Source: an uncultured Eubacteriales bacterium (lineage in GTDB: Bacteria; Bacillota_A; Clostridia; Christensenellales; Aristaeellaceae). Taken from it: a stretch of 14,482 nt of DNA. Of the stretch, positions 5,710-12,545 are shown one piece after another; the stretch's first letter is position 1, and each line of letters starts with the position of its first letter. The DNA is taken from positions 1 to 14,482 of the forward strand of contig CALVKX010000027.1 in the NCBI GenBank assembly GCA_944333375.1. The letters run 5' to 3'. The notes beneath the pieces are model-generated. The model did no database searches. It saw nothing but the letters and a program-made list of their open reading frames with translations, and was not told where the DNA came from. The translations under genes and the position numbers were made by a program.

Positions 5710-6526
5710 CGCTTTCCTCCTGTACCTTTTTGGATGCGCCCGTCATCCTGCGCGCAACGACGATTCCCGCGGCCAGCGCGGCCACCTGGACGCAGAGCGC
5801 GCGCCCGCTGTCAAATCCGGGAAACACCAGTGCCACCGACACCAGCACAAATCCCAGCACCGCGTAATAAGCATACCCACGCGCATGGTCGAACAGCCAT
5901 TGGACCGCCTTCATGGAGGCCAGCGCCGCCGCGGCAAAGCCAAGCCCCGCCGGCAGCAGCACGGCGGCCTGCGGATGCGCCAGCGCCTCCAGATACGCCT
6001 GATACCAGCCCAGGTTCATCAGCACAAACGAGGTGGACAGGCCCGGCACCACCGTGCCCACGCCCTCCAAAAGCCCCACCGCCAGCGCCCTGAGCGGCGT
6101 GAGCGACGCCACCTGTGTCCCCTGCGCTCCCAGAAGCGTCAGGGGCAAGGCCATCACCACGCCGCCGGCCAGTGCCCACAGCCAGCGGGGACGAAAGCGT
6201 CCCCCCTCCTCCGCTTCGGAAAGCAGGTCGGGAACGCCGCCGAGGATGCAGCCGGCAAAGAGGCACAGCATGGGCTTTTCATACAGCCGCATGGCCGTTC
6301 CCAGACCCCTGGCGCCCAGCAGCAGGCCCGCCATGCCGCCCAGGGCGATCGGCAAAAGAAACACGAGCTTTCGCCGGGTGTCGTGAAGGATGCCCAGCAC
6401 CGCATCCAGCATGGGCCGGTACAGCCCGAAGCTCACCGCCATGACCCCGCCGCTCACGCCCGGCAGCACGCAGCCGATCCCCATGAGCAGCCCCGCCAGC
6501 GCATTTCTGAAAAAATTCCGCCGCAT
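5660..6526 (-). CDS. popT: DUF368 protein, PopT-type polyprenyl-phosphate translocase
   Basis: A 288-residue membrane protein of the DUF368 family. Members of this family (PopT) have been identified as undecaprenyl-phosphate translocases that return the lipid carrier across the cytoplasmic membrane for reuse in peptidoglycan and surface-polymer synthesis. The family signature occurs twice, as expected for an inverted-repeat fold: LPGVSGG (21-27) in the first half and VPGLSTS (160-166) in the second. Several hydrophobic helices separate them, and the tail is Lys-rich. A GTG at 6532 is in frame, but the ATG at 6526 is preferred because AAGGGAG sits 8 bases before it, whereas only two bases would separate it from the GTG. 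It is first in an operon with the DUF1538 and PII-like genes and has its own promoter. Why a lipid-carrier flippase should be paired with a PII-linked membrane protein is unknown. Confidence 0.88.
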   Translation of the reverse strand: MRRNFFRNALAGLLMGIGCVLPGVSGGVMAVSFGLYRPMLDAVLGILHDTRRKLVFLLPIALGGMAGLLLGARGLGTAMRLYEKPMLCLFAGCILGGVPDLLSEAEEGGRFRPRWLWALAGGVVMALPLTLLGAQGTQVASLTPLRALAVGLLEGVGTVVPGLSTSFVLMNLGWYQAYLEALAHPQAAVLLPAGLGFAAAALASMKAVQWLFDHARGYAYYAVLGFVLVSVALVFPGFDSGRALCVQVAALAAGIVVARRMTGASKKVQEESDAKKKGRTLGKKETVA

Positions 6527-6578
6527 CCGCACCGCTCCCTTCAGGCGAGCGTATGCATGCCTGAGCTGACCTATGCCG

Positions 6579-6608
6579 AGTATACCATACCGAGGCGGAT
6601 GCTGGCAA
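6579..6608 (-). promoter_or_regulatory. Extended -10 promoter of the DUF368-DUF1538-PII operon
   Basis: On the minus strand TTGCCA (6603-6608) and TATACT (6579-6584) are 18 bp apart, and the -10 is preceded by TGG, an extended -10. It lies between the AraC stop codon and the DUF368 start, so the operon can be transcribed independently of the araC-type gene. Transcription would start near 6572, about 45 bases before the ATG. Confidence 0.7.
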
Positions 6609-6619
6609 GAAACAGTGCC

Positions 6620-7468
6620 TTACTTCCGTCTGCTCACCGGCACCCACACCTCGTAGCGCGTATGGCTGGGATCCGATTCCAGGTACACCTCCACATCCGG
6701 GCCGTCGGCGTATTCATAGCCGGAGCCGGGCAGCCATTCGGTCACGATGCGCTTTTCCAGCTCCTGAATGGAGCGGCCCGTTCCCTCCCCCGAAAAGACG
6801 GCCCAGGTGGCGGCGGGCACGGTGTACGCTTCAAACGCCCCCTGCGGCGCCCGGGACGCGACGGCGATGAAGTACCGCCATGCCTCTCCCCCGACGCAGG
6901 CGCTGATACCAAGTAGTCCCTTCGGTTCTCCGTCCATCAGCGCGGCCAGTGCGGCCACGGTACCGTCGCGGGCGGCTTTATCCCACATCAGGGGCACCTG
7001 ACGAAAGTTGTTTTCGATCTCGCGCTCCAGCGCCATCGAAATGCCCACGACGCGAAAATCCGTCCTGTTTTCGATCCGATATTGCATCTCCGTCCCTCCC
7101 TGCACGCTCATATGGAACACCAGCCGTGGATAGCACTTCACCGCCACGCCTCCCGAGCGCACCGCGGAGGGCGAGACCCCATGCACCGACCGAAACGCCC
7201 GGTTGAACGCCGTGGGCGATTCATAGCCGTAGCGTGCCGCGATGTCGATCACCCGCTCCCGCCCGCTCTGCAGCTCCGCCGCCGCCAGGGACATCCGGCG
7301 CCTGCGCACGTATTCGCCCAGCGGCACGCCCGCCAGATAGGTAAACATCCGCTGGAAGTGATACGCCGAGCAGCAGGCGATGCGCCCCAGGCGCTCGCAG
7401 TCGATCTCCCCCGTTAGGTTTTCTTCGATTTCATCCATGGCCCGATTCCAGCGCTCGATCCACTCCAT
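6620..7468 (-). CDS. AraC family regulator with GyrI-like effector domain
   Basis: A 282-residue transcription regulator. Residues 5-107 form the double helix-turn-helix of the AraC/XylS family: LGRIACCSAYHFQRMFTYL is the first unit and IDIAARYGYESPTAFNRAF (74-92) with HGVSPSAVR is the second, closely matching the family signature. Residues from about 128 to 280 form a GyrI-like / bacterial activator effector-binding domain (start QYRIENRTDFRVVGIS, end YEVWVPV), which in relatives binds bulky hydrophobic or cationic ligands. This DNA-binding-first order is that of Rob-like regulators. The ATG at 7468 follows a weak GAGG site. It lies between the flavoprotein gene and the DUF368 operon on the same strand, but a strong terminator and a separate promoter isolate it, so its target genes cannot be read from position alone. 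Confidence 0.9.
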   Translation of the reverse strand: MEWIERWNRAMDEIEENLTGEIDCERLGRIACCSAYHFQRMFTYLAGVPLGEYVRRRRMSLAAAELQSGRERVIDIAARYGYESPTAFNRAFRSVHGVSPSAVRSGGVAVKCYPRLVFHMSVQGGTEMQYRIENRTDFRVVGISMALEREIENNFRQVPLMWDKAARDGTVAALAALMDGEPKGLLGISACVGGEAWRYFIAVASRAPQGAFEAYTVPAATWAVFSGEGTGRSIQELEKRIVTEWLPGSGYEYADGPDVEVYLESDPSHTRYEVWVPVSRRK

Positions 7469-7495
7469 GGCGCCTCATGCCTCCCTTGCCCGTCC

Positions 7496-7521
7496 AGCAT
7501 ACCACGGCCGGCCGCGGCCGT
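7496..7521 (-). promoter_or_regulatory. Possible araC-type gene promoter with adjoining dyad
   Basis: On the minus strand TATGCT (7496-7501), preceded by TGG, could be an extended -10 about 27 bases before the ATG. No good -35 is present. A perfect dyad ACGGCCG-GCCG-CGGCCGT (7504-7521) occupies the space just upstream and could be an activator or autoregulatory site. GC-rich dyads arise easily by chance here. Confidence 0.3.
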
Positions 7522-7538
7522 CCTCTCCCATCCTGCCC

Positions 7539-7585
7539 AAAAAAGAGAGCGGGGCGGCGCGGATGGGAATCCGCGCACGCCCCGC
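7539..7585 (-). terminator. Strong intrinsic terminator of the flavoprotein gene
   Basis: On the minus strand a long stem of two perfectly paired 8-bp blocks (7549-7556 with 7578-7585, 7557-7564 with 7569-7576), with one bulged base and a 4-base loop, is followed by CTCTTTTTT. It begins 19 bases after the stop codon and isolates the flavoprotein from the araC-type gene. Confidence 0.9.
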
Positions 7586-7604
7586 AAAGAGCCCTTTGGA
7601 AGAA

Positions 7605-9485
7605 TTACTTGGCGTACTCCGCCGCGCTGGTGCCGGCGATGCGGCCGAACACGATGAAGTCGGCCACGGCGTTGCCGCCCAGACGGTTGGCGCCATGCAC
7701 GCCGCCGGTGACCTCGCCCGCAGCGAACAGGCCGGGGATGGCCTCGCCCGCCTCGTTGAGGACTTCGGTGGCGGTGTTGATCTTCAGGCCGCCCATGGTG
7801 TGGTGGATGCCCGCGGTCACCTTGATGGCATAGTAGGGAGCGGTGTTGAGGGGATTGGCAAAGCTGGTGCGGCCGAACTCCTCATCGGTCTTGCTCTCCA
7901 CGCAGGCGTTCCAGGCTTCCATGGTGGCGGTGAAGGCCTCGGCGTCCACGCCCATGGCCTCGGCCAGCGCGGCATAGTCCTCGCCGGTCACGGTCAGGCC
8001 CTTGGTGATGTAGCCGGCGATGACGCTGGAAGCGTCCACCATGGCCTGATCGACCACCAGCCAGCTGTAGCTGCCGGTCTGGGCGATCTCGGCGGCGGAA
8101 ACCACGTCGCGGGTGCCGACCTCGTCGGTGAAGCGCTTGCCCTCGGCATTGACCAGGATCGCGCCGTCTCCGCGCAGGCCCTCGGTGATGAGAGCGGCGG
8201 TGTCAAACTGCACGGTGGGGTGAATCTGAATCTGGTCCATATCCACGGTGGCCGCGCCCACGGCCTGCGCCATGGCGATGCCCTGGCCCTGCGCGCCCGC
8301 GGCGTTGGTGGTCATGAAGCCCTCCAGCTCGGGCTTGTAGGAAGCGACCATCTCCAGGTTCGCGCCGAAGCCGCCGGTGGCCAGCACGACCGCCTTGGCC
8401 TCCACGATCACGTTGGCGCCGTCCTTGGTCACGCCTTCCACGCCGGTCACGTTGCCGTTTTCATCCTGACGCAGCGCGGTGGCGGTGGTGTTGAAGAGGA
8501 TCTCGATGCCGCGCTCCTCGCAGGCCTTCTCCAGCACGGGCACGATGTAGCTGCCCACGGAGATGGTCTTGCCCTCGGCGTCCACGGGGCGGTGAATACG
8601 CTTGACGGACGCGCCGCCGAAGCTGGCCACGTCGTGCAGCTCAGCGCCGATGGTGTCCAGCCAGTCGATGGCGGGAGCGGTGTTTTCGCACAGGGCCTTG
8701 ACCAGGTCAAAGTCGTTGATGGCCTTGCCGCCGATCATGGTGTCCAGCTCCATGAGCTCCACGCTGTCGAAGTAGCCCTCGGGATTTTCCTGATAGGCCT
8801 TCCACTGCTCGCTCACGGTCTGCGCCAGGGCGGTCACGGTTTCGTCGTCCGCATAGGTCTCAGCGGCGCTGGCCAGGGTCTTTTCCACGCCGGCTTCCTC
8901 GGCAAAGGTGTTCTCGTCCTGCCAGACGGTCTTGCTGGCGTTCATGCCGCCGGTGGCGCGCACGGAGTTGCCGCCCACCATGGCCTGGCTCTCCACGATC
9001 ACCACGCTCTTGCCCGCGTCGGCAGCGGTGATGGCGGCGGTCATGCCCGCGCCGCCCGCGCCCACGACAACCACGTCGCAACTGCGCACCAGGTCCTCAA
9101 TGGCGCCCTTGTCCACAGCCACGTTATAGGCTTCGGGGTCCACGCCCGCGGCGGTCAGGGCGGCCTTGACGGCCTCAAGGATCGCGTTGGAGGTGATGGT
9201 CGCGCCGGCCACCGTGTCCACGGCAATGCTGCCGGACTCGGACATGTCGGCAGGCATGAGCTCGATGGCCTTGGAGCCCACGCCTTCGGTCTCGCCCGCG
9301 CCCTCGGCGGTCACGGCGGTGATGGCGCCATCGGTCAGGGTCACGGTCACGCTGACCTCGCCGCCAAAGCCCTGGGCCGTGCCGGTGAAGTCACCGCTGA
9401 CGCCGGCGGGCGCAGCCTCGCCCAGCGCCGCGCAGGTCATAAGCAGCATCGCAGCGGTAAGGATCGCAAGAAAACGTTTTTTCAT
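7605..9485 (-). CDS. Exported FMN-binding fumarate-reductase-type flavoprotein
   Basis: A 626-residue secreted reductase. The N-terminus is a Sec signal (KKR, then a hydrophobic core at 5-21, with probable cleavage near ALG-EA). Cys18 in LMTC is a poor lipobox. Residues 30-112 form an FMN-binding domain with DTVAGATITS (90-99), the sequence type that ApbE modifies covalently with FMN on threonine. From 136 on comes the fumarate reductase/succinate dehydrogenase flavoprotein fold: FAD-binding VVVVGAGGAGM (138-148) and Glu165, then His422 in IHPT, Thr434-Glu435, Arg451 in GKRF, His561-His562 in HHTMGG, and HGANRLGGN with Arg601. These match the substrate-binding and proton-donor residues of soluble fumarate reductases, so fumarate or a similar unsaturated acid is the likely acceptor. 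There is no haem motif; such proteins receive electrons from flavin-based extracellular transfer. It is transcribed alone between a good promoter and a strong terminator. ApbE and the electron donor are not in the window. Confidence 0.93.
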   Translation of the reverse strand: MKKRFLAILTAAMLLMTCAALGEAAPAGVSGDFTGTAQGFGGEVSVTVTLTDGAITAVTAEGAGETEGVGSKAIELMPADMSESGSIAVDTVAGATITSNAILEAVKAALTAAGVDPEAYNVAVDKGAIEDLVRSCDVVVVGAGGAGMTAAITAADAGKSVVIVESQAMVGGNSVRATGGMNASKTVWQDENTFAEEAGVEKTLASAAETYADDETVTALAQTVSEQWKAYQENPEGYFDSVELMELDTMIGGKAINDFDLVKALCENTAPAIDWLDTIGAELHDVASFGGASVKRIHRPVDAEGKTISVGSYIVPVLEKACEERGIEILFNTTATALRQDENGNVTGVEGVTKDGANVIVEAKAVVLATGGFGANLEMVASYKPELEGFMTTNAAGAQGQGIAMAQAVGAATVDMDQIQIHPTVQFDTAALITEGLRGDGAILVNAEGKRFTDEVGTRDVVSAAEIAQTGSYSWLVVDQAMVDASSVIAGYITKGLTVTGEDYAALAEAMGVDAEAFTATMEAWNACVESKTDEEFGRTSFANPLNTAPYYAIKVTAGIHHTMGGLKINTATEVLNEAGEAIPGLFAAGEVTGGVHGANRLGGNAVADFIVFGRIAGTSAAEYAK

Positions 9486-9533
9486 GATGGTCCTTCCTCC
9501 CCGAAAAGATTGATATTTCTTTAACCAGCCGGT

Positions 9534-9562
9534 AGTATAGCATGTTTTCCTCCCGGTGGCAA
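9534..9562 (-). promoter_or_regulatory. Extended -10 promoter of the flavoprotein gene
   Basis: On the minus strand TTGCCA (9557-9562) and TATACT (9534-9539) are 17 bp apart, and TGC precedes the -10. The start near 9527 leaves a leader of about 42 bases that includes GGAGGAAGGA before the ATG. The hexamers are identical to those of the DUF368 operon promoter. Confidence 0.8.
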
Positions 9563-9696
9563 GGGGAATTTGTCCTATTTTTTATACACATCATAATTGG
9601 TATATCGTAAGGAAAATCCGCCAGCACAGGATGAAGATGTTTTATCACCGGCATCCCTTGCCAGCCGCGAAACAGGGAGGTTTTTGCAGCCAGGAA

Positions 9697-9725
9697 TTGC
9701 ATTTCCCCCTTTGGCGTGCTAAACT
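9697..9725 (+). promoter_or_regulatory. Candidate promoter of the esterase/ATP-grasp operon
   Basis: TAAACT (9720-9725), preceded by TGC, forms an extended -10, with a weak -35 TTGCAT (9697-9702) 17 bp upstream. The start would be near 9732, about 43 bases before the first gene. The rest of the divergent intergenic region, about 9563-9696, shows nothing else that I can support. Confidence 0.45.
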
Positions 9726-9774
9726 AATGCACGGGCTTTTTCCCGCACTTTTCATAAGGAGATGATTCCCACCC

Positions 9775-10536
9775 ATGGTGGAAAAATGGAGCATCCCGTA
9801 CCCTGCCCATACGGGTGTGGAGCCGCGAAACGTCTATGTCTATCTGCCCGAGGACGTGCAGGCGCGGGAGCGGTTTGCGGTCCTGTATATGTTTGACGGC
9901 CACAACGTCTTTTTTGACGAGGACGCCACCTACGGCACCTCCTGGGGCATGGGCGAATACATGGAGGAAACGGGAACGCGGCTGATGATCGTGGCGGTGG
10001 AGTGCAACCACAGCCCGGACAACGGGCGGCTCTCGGAATACTCGCCCTTCACCTTTGAGGACCCGCAGCTGGGCCACGTGACGGGCCGCGGCCGCGAGAC
10101 CATGGAGTGGTTCACCCGCGATCTCAAGCCCCTCATCGACCGGCGCTATCCCACGCGCCCCGGGCGGGCGCATACCTTTATCGCGGGCAGCTCCATGGGC
10201 GGGCTGATGAGCCTGTACGCGGTGCTGTGCTACAACCAGGTCTTTTCGCGCGCGGCGGCGCTGTCGCCGTCCCTGTGGGTGGCGCCCAAAAGGCTGGGCC
10301 AGCTCATCGAGCAGGCCGAGATCTCGCCCGGCACGGTGGTCTACATGGACTACGGGGCCCGGGAGCTTCGCTCGCGCAGGCATATGCGGCGCTGCTTCGG
10401 CACGGTGACCGAGCGGCTCATCGACAAGCGCGTGCTTCTGACCAGCCGCATTGTGCCCCGGGGCGAGCACACGGAGGCGAGCTGGTCGCGGCAGATTCCC
10501 TTCTTTATCAATACGCTGCTCTACGAGCAGCCCTGA
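9775..10536 (+). CDS. Esterase, alpha/beta-hydrolase (PF00756-like)
   Basis: A 253-residue cytoplasmic hydrolase of the putative esterase / enterochelin-esterase-like group. No signal peptide is visible. The fold reads clearly: NVYVYLPED, then VLYMFDGHNVFFDE (36-49), the nucleophile elbow AGSSMGG (137-143, Ser140), YMDYGARE (190-197) with the likely catalytic Asp192, and GEHTEASW (230-237) with His232. The substrate cannot be read from sequence; relatives hydrolyse acyl, feruloyl, trehalose-mycolyl or siderophore esters. AAGGAG lies 13-19 bases before the ATG, rather far, but no better in-frame start exists. It is the first gene of a tight operon (16 bases to the next). A second, only distantly similar esterase follows directly, so the two are probably not simple duplicates in function. 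Confidence 0.88.
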   Translation: MVEKWSIPYPAHTGVEPRNVYVYLPEDVQARERFAVLYMFDGHNVFFDEDATYGTSWGMGEYMEETGTRLMIVAVECNHSPDNGRLSEYSPFTFEDPQLGHVTGRGRETMEWFTRDLKPLIDRRYPTRPGRAHTFIAGSSMGGLMSLYAVLCYNQVFSRAAALSPSLWVAPKRLGQLIEQAEISPGTVVYMDYGARELRSRRHMRRCFGTVTERLIDKRVLLTSRIVPRGEHTEASWSRQIPFFINTLLYEQP

Positions 10537-10552
10537 GAGAGGTTAGATACCA

Positions 10553-11305
10553 ATGCAGACGACCTACTACAAGGAGTACAGCCCCTCTCTGGGGCGCGAC
10601 ATGGAGGTCAAGCGCTACGGCCACGCTGGCCGGCCGATTCTTTTCATCCCCTGCCAGGACGGGCGCTTTTATGATTTTGAAAACTTTCACATGACCGACG
10701 CCTGGGCTCCCTGGATCGAAAGCGGACGCGCGATGGTCTTTTCCATCGACACCCTCGACGCCGAAACCTGGTCCGACAAGGGCGGCGACCCCTACTGGCG
10801 CATCCGCCGCCATGAGCAGTGGATGGCCTTCATCACCCGCGAGCTGGTCCCCTTCATGCGCGGCGAAGCCAACCGGCTCAACGGCTGGGAGGGCTACCCC
10901 GGCATCATCGCCTTCGGGTGCAGCCTGGGCGCGCTGCACGCGGCCAATCTGTTCTTCCGCTTTCCCGACCTCTTTGACGGGCTGTTGGCCCTTAGCGGCA
11001 TCTATACCGCCTCCTATGGCTTTGACGGCTACATGGACGAGGAGGTCTACCGCAACTCGCCCGTGGACTATCTGGAGGGCATGCCGGCGGACCATCCCTA
11101 CATCCAGCGCTACAACCACAACCGCGGCATCCTGTGCGTGGGACAGGGGCCGTGGGAGATCCCGGAAACCACCCTGCGCCTGCGCGACATCTTCGTGCGC
11201 AAGGGCATCCACGCCTGGGTGGACGTATGGGGCTATGACTGCGCCCACGACTGGGACTGGTGGTACAAGCAGGTGGCCTATTTCGCGCCCTTCCTGCTGG
11301 ACTGA
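10553..11305 (+). CDS. Second esterase-like alpha/beta-hydrolase
   Basis: A 250-residue protein of the same broad hydrolase fold, diverged from its neighbour. The strand-loop segment ILFIPCQDGRFYDFENF (29-45) replaces the usual DG motif. The nucleophile elbow is AFGCSLGA (120-127, Ser124), followed by ALSGIY (146-151). GQGPWE (197-202) is where the acidic residue is expected, and DCAHDWDWW (229-237) gives the probable catalytic His232. The C-terminal half is rich in Trp and Tyr, suggesting an aromatic or sugar-like substrate pocket. There is no signal peptide or membrane segment. GAGAGAGG precedes the ATG. It lies between the first esterase and the ATP-grasp ligase in one transcript, which suggests that the three act on related metabolites. 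Related proteins occur next to ATP-grasp genes in other Bacillota, to my recollection, with no assigned pathway. Confidence 0.82.
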   Translation: MQTTYYKEYSPSLGRDMEVKRYGHAGRPILFIPCQDGRFYDFENFHMTDAWAPWIESGRAMVFSIDTLDAETWSDKGGDPYWRIRRHEQWMAFITRELVPFMRGEANRLNGWEGYPGIIAFGCSLGALHAANLFFRFPDLFDGLLALSGIYTASYGFDGYMDEEVYRNSPVDYLEGMPADHPYIQRYNHNRGILCVGQGPWEIPETTLRLRDIFVRKGIHAWVDVWGYDCAHDWDWWYKQVAYFAPFLLD

Positions 11306-11345
11306 GGCGCTCACGCCGCAACGCTAGAAAGGAGCCGATCTGAGC

Positions 11346-12542
11346 ATGAAGAACTTCATCTTTCTCTCTCCCAACTTTCCCACCAACTACTGGCAGTTCT
11401 GCCGCGAGCTCAGGCGCAACGGCCTGAACGTGCTGGGCATCGGCGACCAGCCCTACGACGAGCTTTCGCCTCAGCTCAAGGACAGCCTCAGCGAGTACTA
11501 CAAGGTTACCAGCCTGGAAAACTACGACGAGGTCTACCGCGCCGTCGCGTTTTTCATCTTCCGCTACGGCCGCATCGACTGGCTGGAGAGCAACAACGAA
11601 TACTGGCTGGAGCGCGACGCGCGGCTGCGCACGGACTTCCATATCGAAAGCGGCTTCCAGTCCGGGGACATGAGCCGCATCAAGTACAAATCCCACATGA
11701 AGGAATACTATCAAAAGGCCGGCATCCCCGTGGCCCGCTACCACATGGTGGATGACTTCGACGGCTGCCGCGCCTTTATCGGGGAGGTCGGCTATCCCGT
11801 CGTGGTCAAGCCGGATAACGGCGTGGGCGCGTCGCACACCTTCAAGCTCACCGATGACGGCGGCCTGCGCTGGTTCCTGGACACGCAGCGCGAGCCCGGG
11901 GTGAGCTACATCATGGAGGAGTTCATCTTTGCCGAGGTCAACAGCTATGACGCCATCATCGATTCCCACGGCGAGCCCATGTTTGAGACCGGCAACGTGA
12001 CGCCCTACTCCATCATGGACATCGTCAACGAGAACGACAACTCCATCTACTACATCGTGCGCGACCTGGCCGACGACGTGCGGGCCGCGGGCCGTGCCAC
12101 GGTCAAGAGCTTCGGGGTCAAAAGCCGGTTTGTGCACTTTGAATTCTTCCGGCTCACCCAGGATCAACCGGGCATGGGCAAAAAGGGCGACGTGGTGGCC
12201 CTGGAGGTCAACATGCGCCCCTGCGGCGGCTTCTCCCCCGACATGATGAACTACGCCAACAGCACCGACGTCTACAAAATCTGGGCCGACATGATCGCCT
12301 TTGACCGTTCCACCCTGCCTTCGGGCCAGCACTACTTCTGCGCCTTCGCCGGCCGGCGCGACGGCAAGCGCTTCGTCCTCTCCCACGACGAGCTGCTTCG
12401 CCGCTACGCCGCGCAGCTTCGCATGGTCGAGCGCATCCCCGACGCGCTCTCCGGCGCCATGGGCAACCAGATGTACGTCGCCGTCTTCCCCACCCGCGAG
12501 GAGATGGACGCCTTCTACGCCGACGTGCTCAGGGAGGGCTGA
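11346..12542 (+). CDS. ATP-grasp domain ligase, substrate unknown
   Basis: A 398-residue cytoplasmic enzyme of the ATP-grasp superfamily, which activates a carboxylate as acyl phosphate with ATP and joins it to an amine or thiol. The N-terminal domain (1-about 105) begins with FIFLSPNFPTNYWQFC and has the pre-ATP-grasp fold. The core shows Lys155 in VVVKPDNGVGASHTF, the adenine hinge MEEF (190-193), FVHFEFF (262-268) and the metal-binding ALEVNMRPCGG (285-295, with Glu287, Asn289 and Arg291). It resembles the carbamoyl-phosphate-synthase / biotin-carboxylase-like group, as in many peptide or amino-acid ligases. It is not one of the housekeeping members (Ddl, PurK, PurD, CarB). AAAGGAG precedes the ATG and 40 bases separate it from the second esterase. 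The phosphatase gene begins 3 bases after its stop. Confidence 0.9.
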   Translation: MKNFIFLSPNFPTNYWQFCRELRRNGLNVLGIGDQPYDELSPQLKDSLSEYYKVTSLENYDEVYRAVAFFIFRYGRIDWLESNNEYWLERDARLRTDFHIESGFQSGDMSRIKYKSHMKEYYQKAGIPVARYHMVDDFDGCRAFIGEVGYPVVVKPDNGVGASHTFKLTDDGGLRWFLDTQREPGVSYIMEEFIFAEVNSYDAIIDSHGEPMFETGNVTPYSIMDIVNENDNSIYYIVRDLADDVRAAGRATVKSFGVKSRFVHFEFFRLTQDQPGMGKKGDVVALEVNMRPCGGFSPDMMNYANSTDVYKIWADMIAFDRSTLPSGQHYFCAFAGRRDGKRFVLSHDELLRRYAAQLRMVERIPDALSGAMGNQMYVAVFPTREEMDAFYADVLREG

Positions 12543-12545
12543 GCC

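Noticed and set aside
4039..6093. Very long plus-strand open frame opposite the PII-like and DUF1538 genes
   Set aside because: It is His/Gln/Arg-rich low-complexity sequence typical of antisense of GC-rich genes, has no family motif or ribosome binding site, and the minus-strand genes are clearly real.
9400..9485. Lipoprotein signal in the flavoprotein (LMTC, Cys18)
   Set aside because: Thr at -1 and Met at -2 do not fit the lipobox well; an ordinary Sec signal peptide explains the N-terminus, though lipidation is not excluded.
7380..9524. Plus-strand 714-residue open frame opposite the flavoprotein
   Set aside because: Its Gly/His/Ala-rich composition reflects the antisense frame of a GC-rich gene; the minus-strand gene carries full catalytic motifs, a promoter and a terminator.
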